Origin: Fodinibacter sp038330415
GTDB lineage: Bacteria; Actinomycetota; Actinomycetes; Actinomycetales; Dermatophilaceae
DNA: 38,525 bases
Direction: 5' to 3'
Assembly (NCBI GenBank): GCA_038330415.1
Contig: JBBQNZ010000019.1
Location: 1 to 38,525 of the forward strand
Shown: positions 14,626-22,940 of the stretch, piece by piece
Layout of the letters: the number at the start of each line of letters is the position of its first letter
How positions within the stretch are numbered: the stretch's first letter is position 1
The notes under the pieces: generated by a model
The model's input: only the letters and a program-made list of their open reading frames with translations
The model's database searches: none
What the model was told of the DNA's origin: nothing
Made by a program: the position numbers and the translations under genes

Positions 14626-15141
14626 GTGAGCCAGCCGGTGCGCCTTCCGTTCGACCCGATCGTCCGGGCGAGCGAGCTGTGGCGCGACCGCTGGGGCGAG
14701 GACTCGCGCTCGGTCTCGATGGCGACCGCCACCTCGGTGATGCGGGTGCAGCAGCTGCTGCTGAGCCAGTTCGACGGCATCGCCGGCCGGCACGGCCTCA
14801 CCTTCGCGCGCTACGAGGCCCTGGTGCTGCTGGCCTTCAGCCGCGAGGGCCGGCTGTCGATGTCGCGCATCGGTGAGCGCCTCATGGTGCACCCGACGAG
14901 CGCCACCAACATCGTGCAGCGGCTGGCGGCCCAGGGCTTCGTCGAGCGGGTGCCCAACCCCACCGACCGGCGCGGTGCCCTCGCCGTCATCACGGATGCC
15001 GGGCGCGCGGCGATGGAGGCCGTCACCGCCGAGCTCGAGGCGGTCGACTTCGGCCTGTCCATGCTCGACGACGAGCAGCACGCGGCCCTGTTCGGCCTGC
15101 TGCGCGAGGTGCGCGTGGGGGCTCGCGACTTCGACGCCTGA
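14626..15141 (+). CDS. MarR family transcriptional regulator
   Basis: A 171-residue single-unit MarR protein. An N-terminal helix pair (RLPFDPIVRASELWRDRW) precedes the winged helix: SMSRIGERLMVHPTSATNIV is the helix-turn-helix region, and FVERVPNPTDRRGALAVITD carries the DRRG wing that contacts the minor groove. C-terminal helices would form the dimer. No enzyme or transporter gene sits beside it to suggest a target. It lies 135 nt after the tandem MarR gene on the same strand but has its own promoter. An in-frame GTG at 14638 is a weaker alternative start. Confidence 0.88.
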   Translation: MSQPVRLPFDPIVRASELWRDRWGEDSRSVSMATATSVMRVQQLLLSQFDGIAGRHGLTFARYEALVLLAFSREGRLSMSRIGERLMVHPTSATNIVQRLAAQGFVERVPNPTDRRGALAVITDAGRAAMEAVTAELEAVDFGLSMLDDEQHAALFGLLREVRVGARDFDA

Positions 15142-15154
15142 GGGGGCCGCGTGG

Positions 15155-15189
15155 GTGCCGCGGCACGGCATCCGGGGTGCGCCGCACCC
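15155..15189. terminator. Possible terminator: two adjacent palindromes after marR
   Basis: GTGCCGCGGCAC (15155-15166) is a perfect palindrome, and GGGTGC-GCC-GCACCC (15175-15189) is a short hairpin. Both lie just downstream of the MarR stop. No T-tract follows, so the assignment is tentative. Confidence 0.3.
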
Positions 15190-15339
15190 GTCGCGGACCC
15201 CCGCCGCGACGTGGCGCACGTCACGTGATATTGGGCCGGGATTTGTCGGCACGGGGTCTGGTTTGTCATGGTGGAAGGCCAGCCCGCCGCCCGGACCCGC
15301 ATCCGGGACGCCCCGCAGACAGCAAGGACACCCCCTGAC

Positions 15340-16257
15340 ATGGCCACCATCGTGAAGCGCGTCGTCGGCGCGCTCCTGGCGCTCGTCGGCCTGGCGCTCA
15401 CCGCCGTCGGCGTCTGGTTCGCCGCCCAGCTGGGCACCTCCGGGACCGCCGAGTTCGTGGTGCACCCCGCCACGGCCGACCCGGTGCTGATCGGCCCCGA
15501 CGTGCTCAACCGGGTCGACGGCGACGTCGTCATCACCGCCACCCCGACCCCGGGTGGCTCGATGTGGATGGCGCTGGCCAACCCCTCCGACGCCGACGCG
15601 GTCGTGGGGGGATCGAAGCACCTGGCCGTGACAAGCGTGACGGTCAGCGACTGGTCGCTCGACACCGCGAGCACCGGCACGGGCACCGCCCCCGAGCTGG
15701 GCGCCGCGGACCTGTGGCGCCAGCAGGACGAGGCCAAGGGCCCGGTGACGCTCACCGTGAAGCAGTCCGGCGCCCCCGAGACGCTCGTGGTGAAGGCCCA
15801 GGGCGGCCAGCTGAACACCCTGACCCTGTCGGTCACCGACAAGTCGTGGTTCGTCGAGGCCGTCGTCGCGGCCCTGATCGGGCTGTTCCTGCTCGTCGCG
15901 GGCGTGGTGCTGCTCACGGCCCGCCGCCCGCGGCACCACGGTGCCGCCGAGGTGCGGCCCGTGCCTGAGGTGTCGGAGGCTGAGGCGCCGGAGGCCCCGG
16001 CGCCGGAGGCACCGCTCGTCCCGGTGGGGTCGGGCGGAACTTCCGACCCCGACCGAGCCGTTGGAGCCCAGGATGGGAGCGACCCGACGCTCCCGCTGCG
16101 CGCCACCACGGTGCGCAGCCCACGCCCGGCCGACGACGTCCCCGATGCCGACGGCCCGGATGCCGACGGCACCTCCCGCACCGACGCGGACAGCGCCGAC
16201 GCACCCGACCACACCGACCCGACCGACCCCCACGACCCCCAGGAGGTCACCCGATGA
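15340..16257 (+). CDS. Two-helix membrane protein with acidic C-terminal tail
   Basis: A 305-residue protein. Residues 6-30 form a hydrophobic helix, about 31-165 an exported beta-rich domain, and WFVEAVVAALIGLFLLVAGV (about 168-187) a second helix. A tail of about 110 residues, rich in Pro, Asp and Ala, should face the cytoplasm. I recognise no family. The start is ATG 15340, with AAGGA eleven bases upstream. The stop overlaps the ATG of the next gene (ATGA), so this protein and the lipoprotein are probably made together and could form a cell-envelope complex. Conserved unknown proteins of this shape occur in Intrasporangiaceae-like genomes; this is recollection, not a search result. Confidence 0.75.
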   Translation: MATIVKRVVGALLALVGLALTAVGVWFAAQLGTSGTAEFVVHPATADPVLIGPDVLNRVDGDVVITATPTPGGSMWMALANPSDADAVVGGSKHLAVTSVTVSDWSLDTASTGTGTAPELGAADLWRQQDEAKGPVTLTVKQSGAPETLVVKAQGGQLNTLTLSVTDKSWFVEAVVAALIGLFLLVAGVVLLTARRPRHHGAAEVRPVPEVSEAEAPEAPAPEAPLVPVGSGGTSDPDRAVGAQDGSDPTLPLRATTVRSPRPADDVPDADGPDADGTSRTDADSADAPDHTDPTDPHDPQEVTR

Positions 16258-17321
16258 CCCCGCGCCCCGTGACATCACCGCGCCCCATGACCACCCCCCG
16301 CACCCTGAGCCGGCTGGCCGCCTCGACCACCCTGCTCGGCGCGCTCGTGCTCGCCGGCTGCGGCACGCAGGACGCCCAGGACGCCCAGGACGCCCTGGTT
16401 GGCCTGCACGCCGCCCCCGTCGAGCAGACCGCCGCCGCGCCGCTCGACGCCGAGGGCGCGACCGCGGTCGCCGCCCGGCTGCTCGCGGCCAAGGACGCGG
16501 CAGCCGCCGGCGGTGCCAAGGACGCCAAGGCAGCGGCGGCCGCCCGGGCCGAGGTGCTCACCGGTGACGCGCTGACCCTCGCCAACGCCGAGGCCGCCCG
16601 GGCCATCTCCTCCGGCGACACCACCGAGCTCGCCCCCGAGCCGACGCCCACGATCGTGGCCCAGTCGCAGGGCCGCCAGTGGCCGCGCGCGATCCTCGCC
16701 TCGACGCTCGACGATGCCACCAACACCCAGTGGCTGCACGTCATGACCTCCGCCACACCCGACGAGCCGTTCCACATCGCCGCGAGCGTGCCGATGTTCG
16801 GTGGCGCCGAGCTGCCTGCGCTCGGTGAGAAGCTGGCTGGTGCGCCGCTGCTCAAGACCGCCGACAAGAACGGCATGCCGGTCTCCCCGGCCGACGCCGT
16901 CAAGGCCTACGCCGCGGCGGTGGCCCAGCCGAAGGGCAAGGCCACCGACGTCGTCGTGACCGACGACCAGTTCGCGACCGGCCTGAAGGCGGCGGCGGCC
17001 GCCCAGGCCAAGACGCTGGGCGCGCTGGGCACGCTCAGCCAGACGCACAGCCCCCGGCTCGACGACGCCATCACCTTCCGCCTGGCCGACGGCGGCGCGG
17101 TCACCTTCACGATGATGAAGCGCACCGACACCTTCACCCCCAAGCCCGGGGCCAAGGAGCTCGTGCTGCCCGCCGAGTACGCGAAGCTGGTCGGTGCCCC
17201 CAAGGTCACCAAGTCGCTCGTCCTGAACAACCTCGAGCCGATCGTCATGGTGCTGCCGAAGACCGGCCAGGCCAAGGTCATCGGCGCGAGCGACCTGCTC
17301 GTCTCGGGACGGGCCCGCTGA
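16254..17321 (+). CDS. Putative lipoprotein of unknown function
   Basis: A 355-residue protein with a lipobox LVLAGC (Cys36), so it should be lipid-anchored on the outer face of the membrane. Starting from ATG 16287 instead of 16254 would give a more usual 24-residue signal (MTTPRTLSRLAAS...). After the Cys comes a low-complexity AQDAQDAQDA repeat encoded by GACGCCCAG units, then an Ala-rich helical region and a mixed alpha/beta domain (about 140-350) ending in NNLEPIVMVLPKTGQAKVIG. I do not recognise the domain. It overlaps the upstream membrane-protein gene by four bases and likely functions with it at the cell surface. Confidence 0.8.
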   Translation: MTPRPVTSPRPMTTPRTLSRLAASTTLLGALVLAGCGTQDAQDAQDALVGLHAAPVEQTAAAPLDAEGATAVAARLLAAKDAAAAGGAKDAKAAAAARAEVLTGDALTLANAEAARAISSGDTTELAPEPTPTIVAQSQGRQWPRAILASTLDDATNTQWLHVMTSATPDEPFHIAASVPMFGGAELPALGEKLAGAPLLKTADKNGMPVSPADAVKAYAAAVAQPKGKATDVVVTDDQFATGLKAAAAAQAKTLGALGTLSQTHSPRLDDAITFRLADGGAVTFTMMKRTDTFTPKPGAKELVLPAEYAKLVGAPKVTKSLVLNNLEPIVMVLPKTGQAKVIGASDLLVSGRAR

Positions 17322-17344
17322 GCCCCCACCCACCGCCCCTTTGA

Positions 17345-17350
17345 CAGAAT
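17345..17350 (+). promoter_or_regulatory. -10-like box, leaderless promoter of the YbbN-like gene
   Basis: CAGAAT (A and T at the key positions of TANNNT) is followed by seven bases and ATG 17358, with no ribosome binding site. Confidence 0.35.
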
Positions 17351-17357
17351 CGGGACC

Positions 17358-18347
17358 ATGAGCGAGACCACCCCGCCCGCAGGAACCCGCGGCGCCGTCG
17401 ACCTGTCCTTCGTCGCCGGGATGACGGCACCCACCGCCGCGACCGCCGGGGCGGGGATGCCGGCCGGCACCCTGCCCACGGACCCAACCCAGCAGCAGCG
17501 CGCCGTGCCCGGCGGCCTGGTCGTCGAGGTCGACGCCGGCAACCTCCAGGAGGCGCTCAACCGCACCCTGCAGGTGCCCGGCGTGCTGGTGCTCTGGGGG
17601 TCGGCCTACCCCCAGACCCGCGAGCTGTTCGACACCGTCGTGCGGGTCGCGGCCTCGCTCGAGGGGCGCGTGCTCGTGCTCAGCGCCGACCTGTCCACCT
17701 CACCGCAGCTGCTCACGGTGTTCCAGCCGCTGCTCGAGCAGGCGTTCGGCCAGCCCAGCGTGCCGGCCACCTTCGGGCTGCTCCAGGGCCAGCCGGTGCC
17801 GCTGTTCCCGGGCATCGTGCCCGAGGACGAGGTGCGGGCGGTGTTCGACCAGCTGCTCCAGGCCGCGGTGCAGAACGGCATCACCGGCCGGGTGCAGCTC
17901 GAGGCTGTCGAGGGCTCCGACGACGACGACACCCTGCCGCCGCTGCACGAGGAGGCCTTCGACGCCATCGAGCGCGGCGACCTGGACGCCGCGGTCGCGG
18001 CCTACCAGCAGGCGCTGGCCGAGGACCCCAAGGACACCGACGCCGAGGTCGGCCTCGCCCAGGTGCGGCTGATGCAGCGCACCTCGGGCGTCGACCTGGC
18101 CGCGGCTCGCGCGGCGGCCGCGACCGACCCCACCGACGTCGAGGCCGGCATCCTGGTGGCCGACCTCGACCTGCTCGGTGGCCACGTCGAGGATGCCTTC
18201 GCCCGCCTGCTCGACCTCGTGCGCAGCACCGCCGGCGAAGAGCGCAACCGGGCCCGCACCCACCTGCTCGAGCTGTTCTCGGTCGTCGGCAGCGCCGACG
18301 AGCGGGTGCGCAAGGGCCGCCAGGCCCTGATGAGCGCCCTCTTCTGA
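17358..18347 (+). CDS. YbbN-like thioredoxin/TPR protein lacking the CXXC motif
   Basis: A 329-residue cytosolic protein. After a disordered N-terminus, residues 52-160 form a thioredoxin fold and about 190-329 tetratricopeptide-like helices. This is the layout of YbbN/CnoX co-chaperones that pass clients to DnaK or GroEL. Where thioredoxin has WCGPC this protein has WGSAYP (Trp80 onward), so no redox Cys pair exists and it cannot be an oxidoreductase. VPATFGLLQGQPVPLFPG keeps the cis-Pro loop. Loss of CXXC is common among actinobacterial homologues. The esterase gene starts four bases after its stop, so it may head a transcript running to 24193. Confidence 0.88.
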   Translation: MSETTPPAGTRGAVDLSFVAGMTAPTAATAGAGMPAGTLPTDPTQQQRAVPGGLVVEVDAGNLQEALNRTLQVPGVLVLWGSAYPQTRELFDTVVRVAASLEGRVLVLSADLSTSPQLLTVFQPLLEQAFGQPSVPATFGLLQGQPVPLFPGIVPEDEVRAVFDQLLQAAVQNGITGRVQLEAVEGSDDDDTLPPLHEEAFDAIERGDLDAAVAAYQQALAEDPKDTDAEVGLAQVRLMQRTSGVDLAAARAAAATDPTDVEAGILVADLDLLGGHVEDAFARLLDLVRSTAGEERNRARTHLLELFSVVGSADERVRKGRQALMSALF

Positions 18348-18351
18348 CCAG

Positions 18352-19410
18352 GTGGGCCCCAAGCTCCTCGACGACCACGTCCGGTTCCGCCTCGACCTCG
18401 CCGATCCGGAGGTCACCGGCGTGGTGCTGCAGTGCGACCGGGTCGTGAGCGGCCGGCGCGAGTTCCGGCGCGAGTTCCGGCGCGAGGGCCGCGGGTGGGT
18501 GCTCGACGTGCCGCGCCCGGCCCTGCAGCGCCTCGAGTACCGCTTCGAGGTCGCGCGCGGTGACGCGGTCGAGGTGGTGCTCGACCCGGCCAACCCGCGC
18601 AGCGTGCGCACCGCCTTCGGTGACCGGTCGGTGCTCGAGCTGCCCGGCTACGTCCCCCCGTGGTGGCTCACGGCGCCGACCGTCGAGGGCCGGCTGGAGG
18701 CCATGTCACTGGCCGGCGAGACGGCCGACGACGTGCCGGTCACGGTCTGGAGCCCGCTCGACCTCGCCGACGACGACCCCGCGCCGCTGCTGCTGGTACA
18801 CGACGGCGCCGAGTACGACCAGCTCGCGGGCATCACGGCCTACTGCGGTGCGCTCGTCGCCGCTGGTCAGCTGCCGCCGCACCGGGTGGCGCTCGCGCAC
18901 CCCGTGATGCGCGACGCGTGGTACTCCGGGTCGCCGCGCTACCTGCGCACCATCGCCGAGGCGGGCCTGGACCGGCTGGGGGAGCGGTATGCCGTGCACG
19001 CGCCGGTCGTCATCGTGGGCGCCAGCCTCGGCGGCCTGACCGCCCTGCTGCTCGGCCTGCTCGCGGCACCGCGGGTCGGCGGGGTCTACTCCCAGTCGGG
19101 GTCGTTCTTCCAGGTGCGCCACGACGACTCCGAGAGCGGCTACCGCTACTTCGGGCGGATCTCGCGCCTGGTGCAGAGCGTGCTCGACATGCGGCACGCC
19201 GAGCACGCGCTCGTGGTCGGCATGTCCTGCGGTGCGCTCGAGGAGAACGCCGCGAACAACCGCGACATGGCCGCCGCGCTGCGCCGTGCCGGCCACGAGG
19301 TCACCCTGCGCGAGGTGGCCGACCTGCACAACTACACCGCGTGGCGCGACGCGCTCGACCCCGGCCTCACCGAGGTCCTGCAGCGCGTCTGGGGCTCCCC
19401 GACCGTGTAG
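18352..19410 (+). CDS. Fes-like esterase (alpha/beta hydrolase)
   Basis: A 352-residue protein of the enterochelin-esterase-like family. An N-terminal Ig-like E-set domain (about 8-100) precedes an alpha/beta-hydrolase domain with nucleophile Ser225 in IVGASLGGLT and catalytic His326 in DLHNYTAW. An Asp is expected between them but I cannot name it with confidence. There is no signal peptide, so it acts in the cytoplasm. A 15-bp tandem repeat encodes RREFRREFRRE at about residues 36-46. GTG 18352 follows the previous stop by four bases. With a second esterase and an ATP-grasp enzyme downstream, a role in making or cleaving an ester- or amide-linked metabolite is plausible; the substrate is unknown. 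A siderophore esterase is possible, but no siderophore genes are present. Confidence 0.82.
   Translation: MGPKLLDDHVRFRLDLADPEVTGVVLQCDRVVSGRREFRREFRREGRGWVLDVPRPALQRLEYRFEVARGDAVEVVLDPANPRSVRTAFGDRSVLELPGYVPPWWLTAPTVEGRLEAMSLAGETADDVPVTVWSPLDLADDDPAPLLLVHDGAEYDQLAGITAYCGALVAAGQLPPHRVALAHPVMRDAWYSGSPRYLRTIAEAGLDRLGERYAVHAPVVIVGASLGGLTALLLGLLAAPRVGGVYSQSGSFFQVRHDDSESGYRYFGRISRLVQSVLDMRHAEHALVVGMSCGALEENAANNRDMAAALRRAGHEVTLREVADLHNYTAWRDALDPGLTEVLQRVWGSPTV
18456..18485 (+). repeat. 15-bp direct repeat inside the first esterase gene
   Basis: CGGCGCGAGTTCCGG-type units repeat about two and a half times in frame and encode RREFRREFRRE in the N-terminal domain. Confidence 0.6.
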
Positions 19411-19528
19411 GTGAGGAGCCGGGCAACACGCCGGTCCGACCCGGTTGGGCGCGGTTTCTCGCAGGAAAGGTCGGGCATCGCCGGGCGATGGTTGCGGGTC
19501 CGGATGCCGACCGGCAGGGTGGGGTCGC

Positions 19529-20275
19529 ATGGAGACCACGAGCGTGCGACTGCGGGTGCCGGGGCACGACGCCGACCTCGAGGTCGTCCGCCACGGGACG
19601 TGGGGCCGGCCGGTGCTGCTCTTCCCCTCGGAGGCGGGGTCGGCCCGCGATGCCGAGCACAACGGCACCGTCGACGCCGTGCGGCACCTCATCGACGCCG
19701 GCCGGATGAGCCTGTTCTGCGTCGACTCGCTCGACGGCTGGTCATGGTCTGACAGCGACCTGCCCACCGAGGAGCGCGCCAGGCGCGGCCAGACCTACAC
19801 GGACTGGCTCTCCGACGTGGTGCTGCCCTGGGTGCTCGACCAGGTGGGCTGGGACCAGCGGGTCATCACCGTCGGGGTCTCGCTCGGCGCCTACCACGCC
19901 GTGCACCTGACCTTCCAGCGCGCCGACGTCGCGCCCCTGGCCATCGGGCTGTCGGGAAACTACGACCCCTCCTCCTGGAACGGCTGGGGGGACCTCGGCG
20001 ACGCGACCTACTTCGCCAACCCCTCGGCATACGTCGCCAACATGGAGGGCGGCCACCTCGACTGGGTGCGCCAGCGGGTCTCGGTGCTACTCGTGGTGGG
20101 GCAGGGTGCCTTCGAGGTGTCGCCCACCCGCGCGCTACCGGCGACTCGGGCATTTGCGCAACTGTTGCAGGACAAAGGAATTCGTCACGAGCTCGACGTG
20201 TGGGGCTACGACAGCGCGCACGACTGGCCGTGGTGGCACCGCCAGCTCGCGCACCACCTGCCCCGGTTCGTCTGA
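19529..20275 (+). CDS. Second esterase of the Fes/esterase-D type
   Basis: A 248-residue single-domain alpha/beta hydrolase. Nucleophile Ser118 lies in TVGVSLGAYHA, and His231 (YDSAHDWPWW) is the likely catalytic His. VLLFPSEAGSARDAE forms the oxyanion region. It lacks the N-terminal Ig-like domain of its neighbour and any signal peptide. I use ATG 19529: the upstream extension to 19445 is low-complexity, and CAGGGT lies eight bases before this ATG as a possible -10. It is 118 nt after the first esterase and 26 nt before the ATP-grasp gene. Two related but diverged hydrolases side by side suggest two steps in one pathway. Confidence 0.82.
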   Translation: METTSVRLRVPGHDADLEVVRHGTWGRPVLLFPSEAGSARDAEHNGTVDAVRHLIDAGRMSLFCVDSLDGWSWSDSDLPTEERARRGQTYTDWLSDVVLPWVLDQVGWDQRVITVGVSLGAYHAVHLTFQRADVAPLAIGLSGNYDPSSWNGWGDLGDATYFANPSAYVANMEGGHLDWVRQRVSVLLVVGQGAFEVSPTRALPATRAFAQLLQDKGIRHELDVWGYDSAHDWPWWHRQLAHHLPRFV

Positions 20276-20301
20276 CCCGCACCAGGAGAGAAGGAGACCG
20301 C

Positions 20302-21570
20302 ATGGCCCCCACGACCGACCACCTGGTCGGGCTGCTGCTCGGCGCCGAGGAGGACTGGCCCACCGCGTTCGAGGCGCTCGCCCGCCGGCTCGGGGTGCTG
20401 CGCGCGCCGGACGGCGGCCAGCACAGCATCACCACCGAGCGGCTGACGATCGAGCCCTTCAACCTGCGCGACAAGGCCCGCCACGAGCTGGTCATCGACC
20501 GGCTCGCGCACTGGTACTACCACCCGCGCGAGTGGCTGAAGAAGGTCGCGCTGATGGACGACGTCTACCTGCTCAACAGCCCGTTCACCTTCCAGTCGAT
20601 GGAGAAGCACTCGGCCTACTGCGCCCTGATGCGGCTGGGCATGAACGTGCCCGAGACGGTGCTGGTGCCCTACAAGCACCCGGTCGACAACGCCCGGTGG
20701 GCTTACACGTCCGCGCGCTACAACCGCGGCTTCGACCTCGACTCGGTGGCCGACCCGCTGGGCTACCCGCTCTACATGAAGCCCTTCGACGGCGGCGGAT
20801 GGCGCGGGGTGTCGCAGGTGCGCGACCGAGCCGACCTGCACCGGTCCTACGACGACTCCGGCGAGATGCTGATGCACCTGCAGGCGTCGGTGCCCGACTA
20901 CGAGCACTTCGCCCGCTCGCTCACCATCGGCCCCGAGACGATGGTGATGAAGTTCCGGCCCGAGGAGCCGATGCACGAGCGGTATGCCGTGGCGCACGGG
21001 TTCCTGTCGGAGCAGACCGGCCGCGAGGCGATCACCATCTCGCAGACCGTGAACGCGTTCTTCCGGTGGGAGTTCAACTCCTGCGAGATGCTCGTCAAGG
21101 ACGGCGTGGTCTACCCGATCGACTACGCGAACGCCTGCCCCGACGTGGCGGTGACCTCGCTGCACTACTACTTCCCGTGGGCGATGAAGGCGCTGCTGCG
21201 CTGGACCGCCTACTGCGTAGTGACGGGGCGCTCGCCCCGCACCCAGGTCGACACCGGCCCGTGGTTCGAGGTGGCCGACGACGACGTGCTCGACTACCAG
21301 GGCAAGCTCGCCGCCTACCAGGCGCTGGCCGACGACTACTTCGAGAACGAGCGCTATCGCTCGTTCTGCGAGACCTCGCTGCCGCACGTCGACGAGATGG
21401 TGCTCGAGTGGATCGACGGCCCCGACTTCGCCTCGCTGCTGCACTCCACGATCCAGCAGACCTACCCGCCCCACGAGTGGGAGCGGTTCGAGGCGCACTT
21501 CGGTGGCCTGCTCGGGATGTGGGTGGGTGACGAGCGCCGGCTGCGCGGCGCCGAGGTCTCCTCACGGTGA
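20302..21570 (+). CDS. ATP-grasp family enzyme of unknown substrate
   Basis: A 422-residue protein with the ATP-grasp layout. A helical N-terminus includes MEKHSAYCALMRLGMNVPET (100-119), the pre-grasp block. PLYMKPFDGGGWRGV has the ATP-binding Lys160 and flexible glycine loop (164-166). MVMKFRPEE gives the second nucleotide-contacting strand. WEFNSCEML with YPIDYANACPD (Asp274, Asn277) supplies metal ligands. Such enzymes join a carboxylate to an amine, hydroxyl or thiol through an acyl-phosphate. Nothing shows the substrate; D-Ala ligase, glutathione-synthase or RimK identity is not supported. ATG 20302 has GGAGA just upstream. The stop overlaps the GH1 start (GTGA). Flanking esterases could act on the ligated product. 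Confidence 0.8.
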   Translation: MAPTTDHLVGLLLGAEEDWPTAFEALARRLGVLRAPDGGQHSITTERLTIEPFNLRDKARHELVIDRLAHWYYHPREWLKKVALMDDVYLLNSPFTFQSMEKHSAYCALMRLGMNVPETVLVPYKHPVDNARWAYTSARYNRGFDLDSVADPLGYPLYMKPFDGGGWRGVSQVRDRADLHRSYDDSGEMLMHLQASVPDYEHFARSLTIGPETMVMKFRPEEPMHERYAVAHGFLSEQTGREAITISQTVNAFFRWEFNSCEMLVKDGVVYPIDYANACPDVAVTSLHYYFPWAMKALLRWTAYCVVTGRSPRTQVDTGPWFEVADDDVLDYQGKLAAYQALADDYFENERYRSFCETSLPHVDEMVLEWIDGPDFASLLHSTIQQTYPPHEWERFEAHFGGLLGMWVGDERRLRGAEVSSR

Positions 21571-22940
21571 GCGGCAATGGCGAGGGCGGTCGCGACCTGG
21601 GGCTCCCGCCCGGGTTCCGCTTCGGCACGAGCACGGCGTCGTACCAGGTCGAGGGCGCGGTGCGCGAGGACGGCCGGGGCCCGAGCATCTGGGACACCTT
21701 CACCGCCCAGCCCGGTCGCGTGATCGACGGCAGCACCGGCGACGTCGCGTGCGACCACTACCACCGCTGGCCCGAGGACGTCGCGCTGATGACCCGCCTG
21801 GGCGCCGACGGCTACCGCTTCTCGATCGCCTGGCCCCGCGTGCAGCCCGACGGCAGCGGCCCGGTCAACGAGCGCGGCCTGGCGTTCTACGACCGGCTGC
21901 TCGACGGCCTGCTCGAGGCGGGCATCGCACCGATGGCGACCCTCTACCACTGGGACCTGCCCCAACCCCTCGAGGATGCCGGGGGCTGGCTCGAGCGCGA
22001 CACCGCCTTGCGCTTCGGCGAGTACGCGGCGATCGTCGCCGAGCGCCTCGGCGACCGGGTGGCGCAGTGGTGCCCGGTCAACGAGCCGAACGTCACCACC
22101 CTGCTCGGCTACGCCCAGGAGGAGCTCGCGCCCGCCCGGGGGCTGCTGTTCGGTGCCCTGCCGGTGGCCCACCACCTGCTGCTCGGGCACGGGCTCGCGG
22201 TGCAGGCGCTGCGGGCCGGCACCGACGGGCAGGTGGGCACGGCCACCAACCACATCACGGTGTGGCCGACGACCGACAGCGAGGCGGATGCCGCCGCGGC
22301 CGGCTTCGTCGACACGCTGTGGAACCGCCTGTTCGCCGACCCGGTGCTGCTCGGCACCTACCCGGACCCCTTCGGCGACATGATGCCGGGACCGGTCGAG
22401 GACGACCTGCAGCTGATCGCTGCGCCGCTGGACTTCTATGGCGTCAACTACTACAACCCGATCGGCGTGGGCGCCGCCGCCGACGGCGCGGCGCTGCCCT
22501 TCGAGTACCGCGACATCCCCAGCTACCCGACGACCGACTTCGGCTGGCCCGTCATCCCCAGCGGCATGACCGACCTGCTCGTGGGCCTGGCGGAGCGCTA
22601 CCCCGGCATCCCGCCCATCGTCATCACCGAGAACGGCTGCTCGTACGGCATGGGTCCGGACGAGGACGGTGTGGTCGACGACCAGCCGCGCATCGACTAC
22701 CTCGACAGCCACCTGCGGGCCGTCGCCGACGCCGCCCGTCGGGGCGTCGACGTGCGTGGCTACTACTGCTGGTCGCTGATGGACAACTTCGAGTGGGCGC
22801 ACGGCTTCACCCAGCGGTTCGGCCTGGTGCACGTCGACTTCGAGACCCAGGTGCGCACCCCCAAGCGGTCCTTCGACTGGTACTCCGACGTCATCGCGGC
22901 CCACCGCACCCAGCGCGGCTCCCAGCCGGGCAGCGCGTGA
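21567..22940 (+). CDS. GH1 beta-glucosidase
   Basis: A 457-residue family 1 glycoside hydrolase that releases beta-linked glucose (or galactose/fucose) from disaccharides and glucosides with retention. The N-terminal signature is FRFGTSTASYQVEGA. The acid/base Glu173 is in CPVNEP, the nucleophile Glu355 in ITENG, and the aglycone block near the end is WSLMDNFEWAHGFTQRFGL. No signal peptide, so it is cytoplasmic and acts on imported substrate. The start GTG 21567 overlaps the ATP-grasp stop, and its own stop overlaps the transporter start, so all three are coupled. A role on a glycosylated product of the upstream enzymes, instead of on plant cellobiose, is worth considering. Confidence 0.95.
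   Translation: MSGNGEGGRDLGLPPGFRFGTSTASYQVEGAVREDGRGPSIWDTFTAQPGRVIDGSTGDVACDHYHRWPEDVALMTRLGADGYRFSIAWPRVQPDGSGPVNERGLAFYDRLLDGLLEAGIAPMATLYHWDLPQPLEDAGGWLERDTALRFGEYAAIVAERLGDRVAQWCPVNEPNVTTLLGYAQEELAPARGLLFGALPVAHHLLLGHGLAVQALRAGTDGQVGTATNHITVWPTTDSEADAAAAGFVDTLWNRLFADPVLLGTYPDPFGDMMPGPVEDDLQLIAAPLDFYGVNYYNPIGVGAAADGAALPFEYRDIPSYPTTDFGWPVIPSGMTDLLVGLAERYPGIPPIVITENGCSYGMGPDEDGVVDDQPRIDYLDSHLRAVADAARRGVDVRGYYCWSLMDNFEWAHGFTQRFGLVHVDFETQVRTPKRSFDWYSDVIAAHRTQRGSQPGSA

Noticed and set aside
13594..16278. 894-codon minus-strand open frame across the MarR genes and the membrane protein
   Set aside because: GC-rich shadow frame with Arg/Gly/His-rich composition; the plus-strand genes have clear domains and promoters.
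17341..17346. TTGACA as a -35 promoter element
   Set aside because: It lies only 12 bases before ATG 17358, so it cannot serve as the -35 for that gene. The overlapping CAGAAT fits better as a -10.
19476..19490. CATCGCC-G-GGCGATG palindrome before the second esterase
   Set aside because: Very short and GC-rich with no promoter alignment; expected by chance at this composition.
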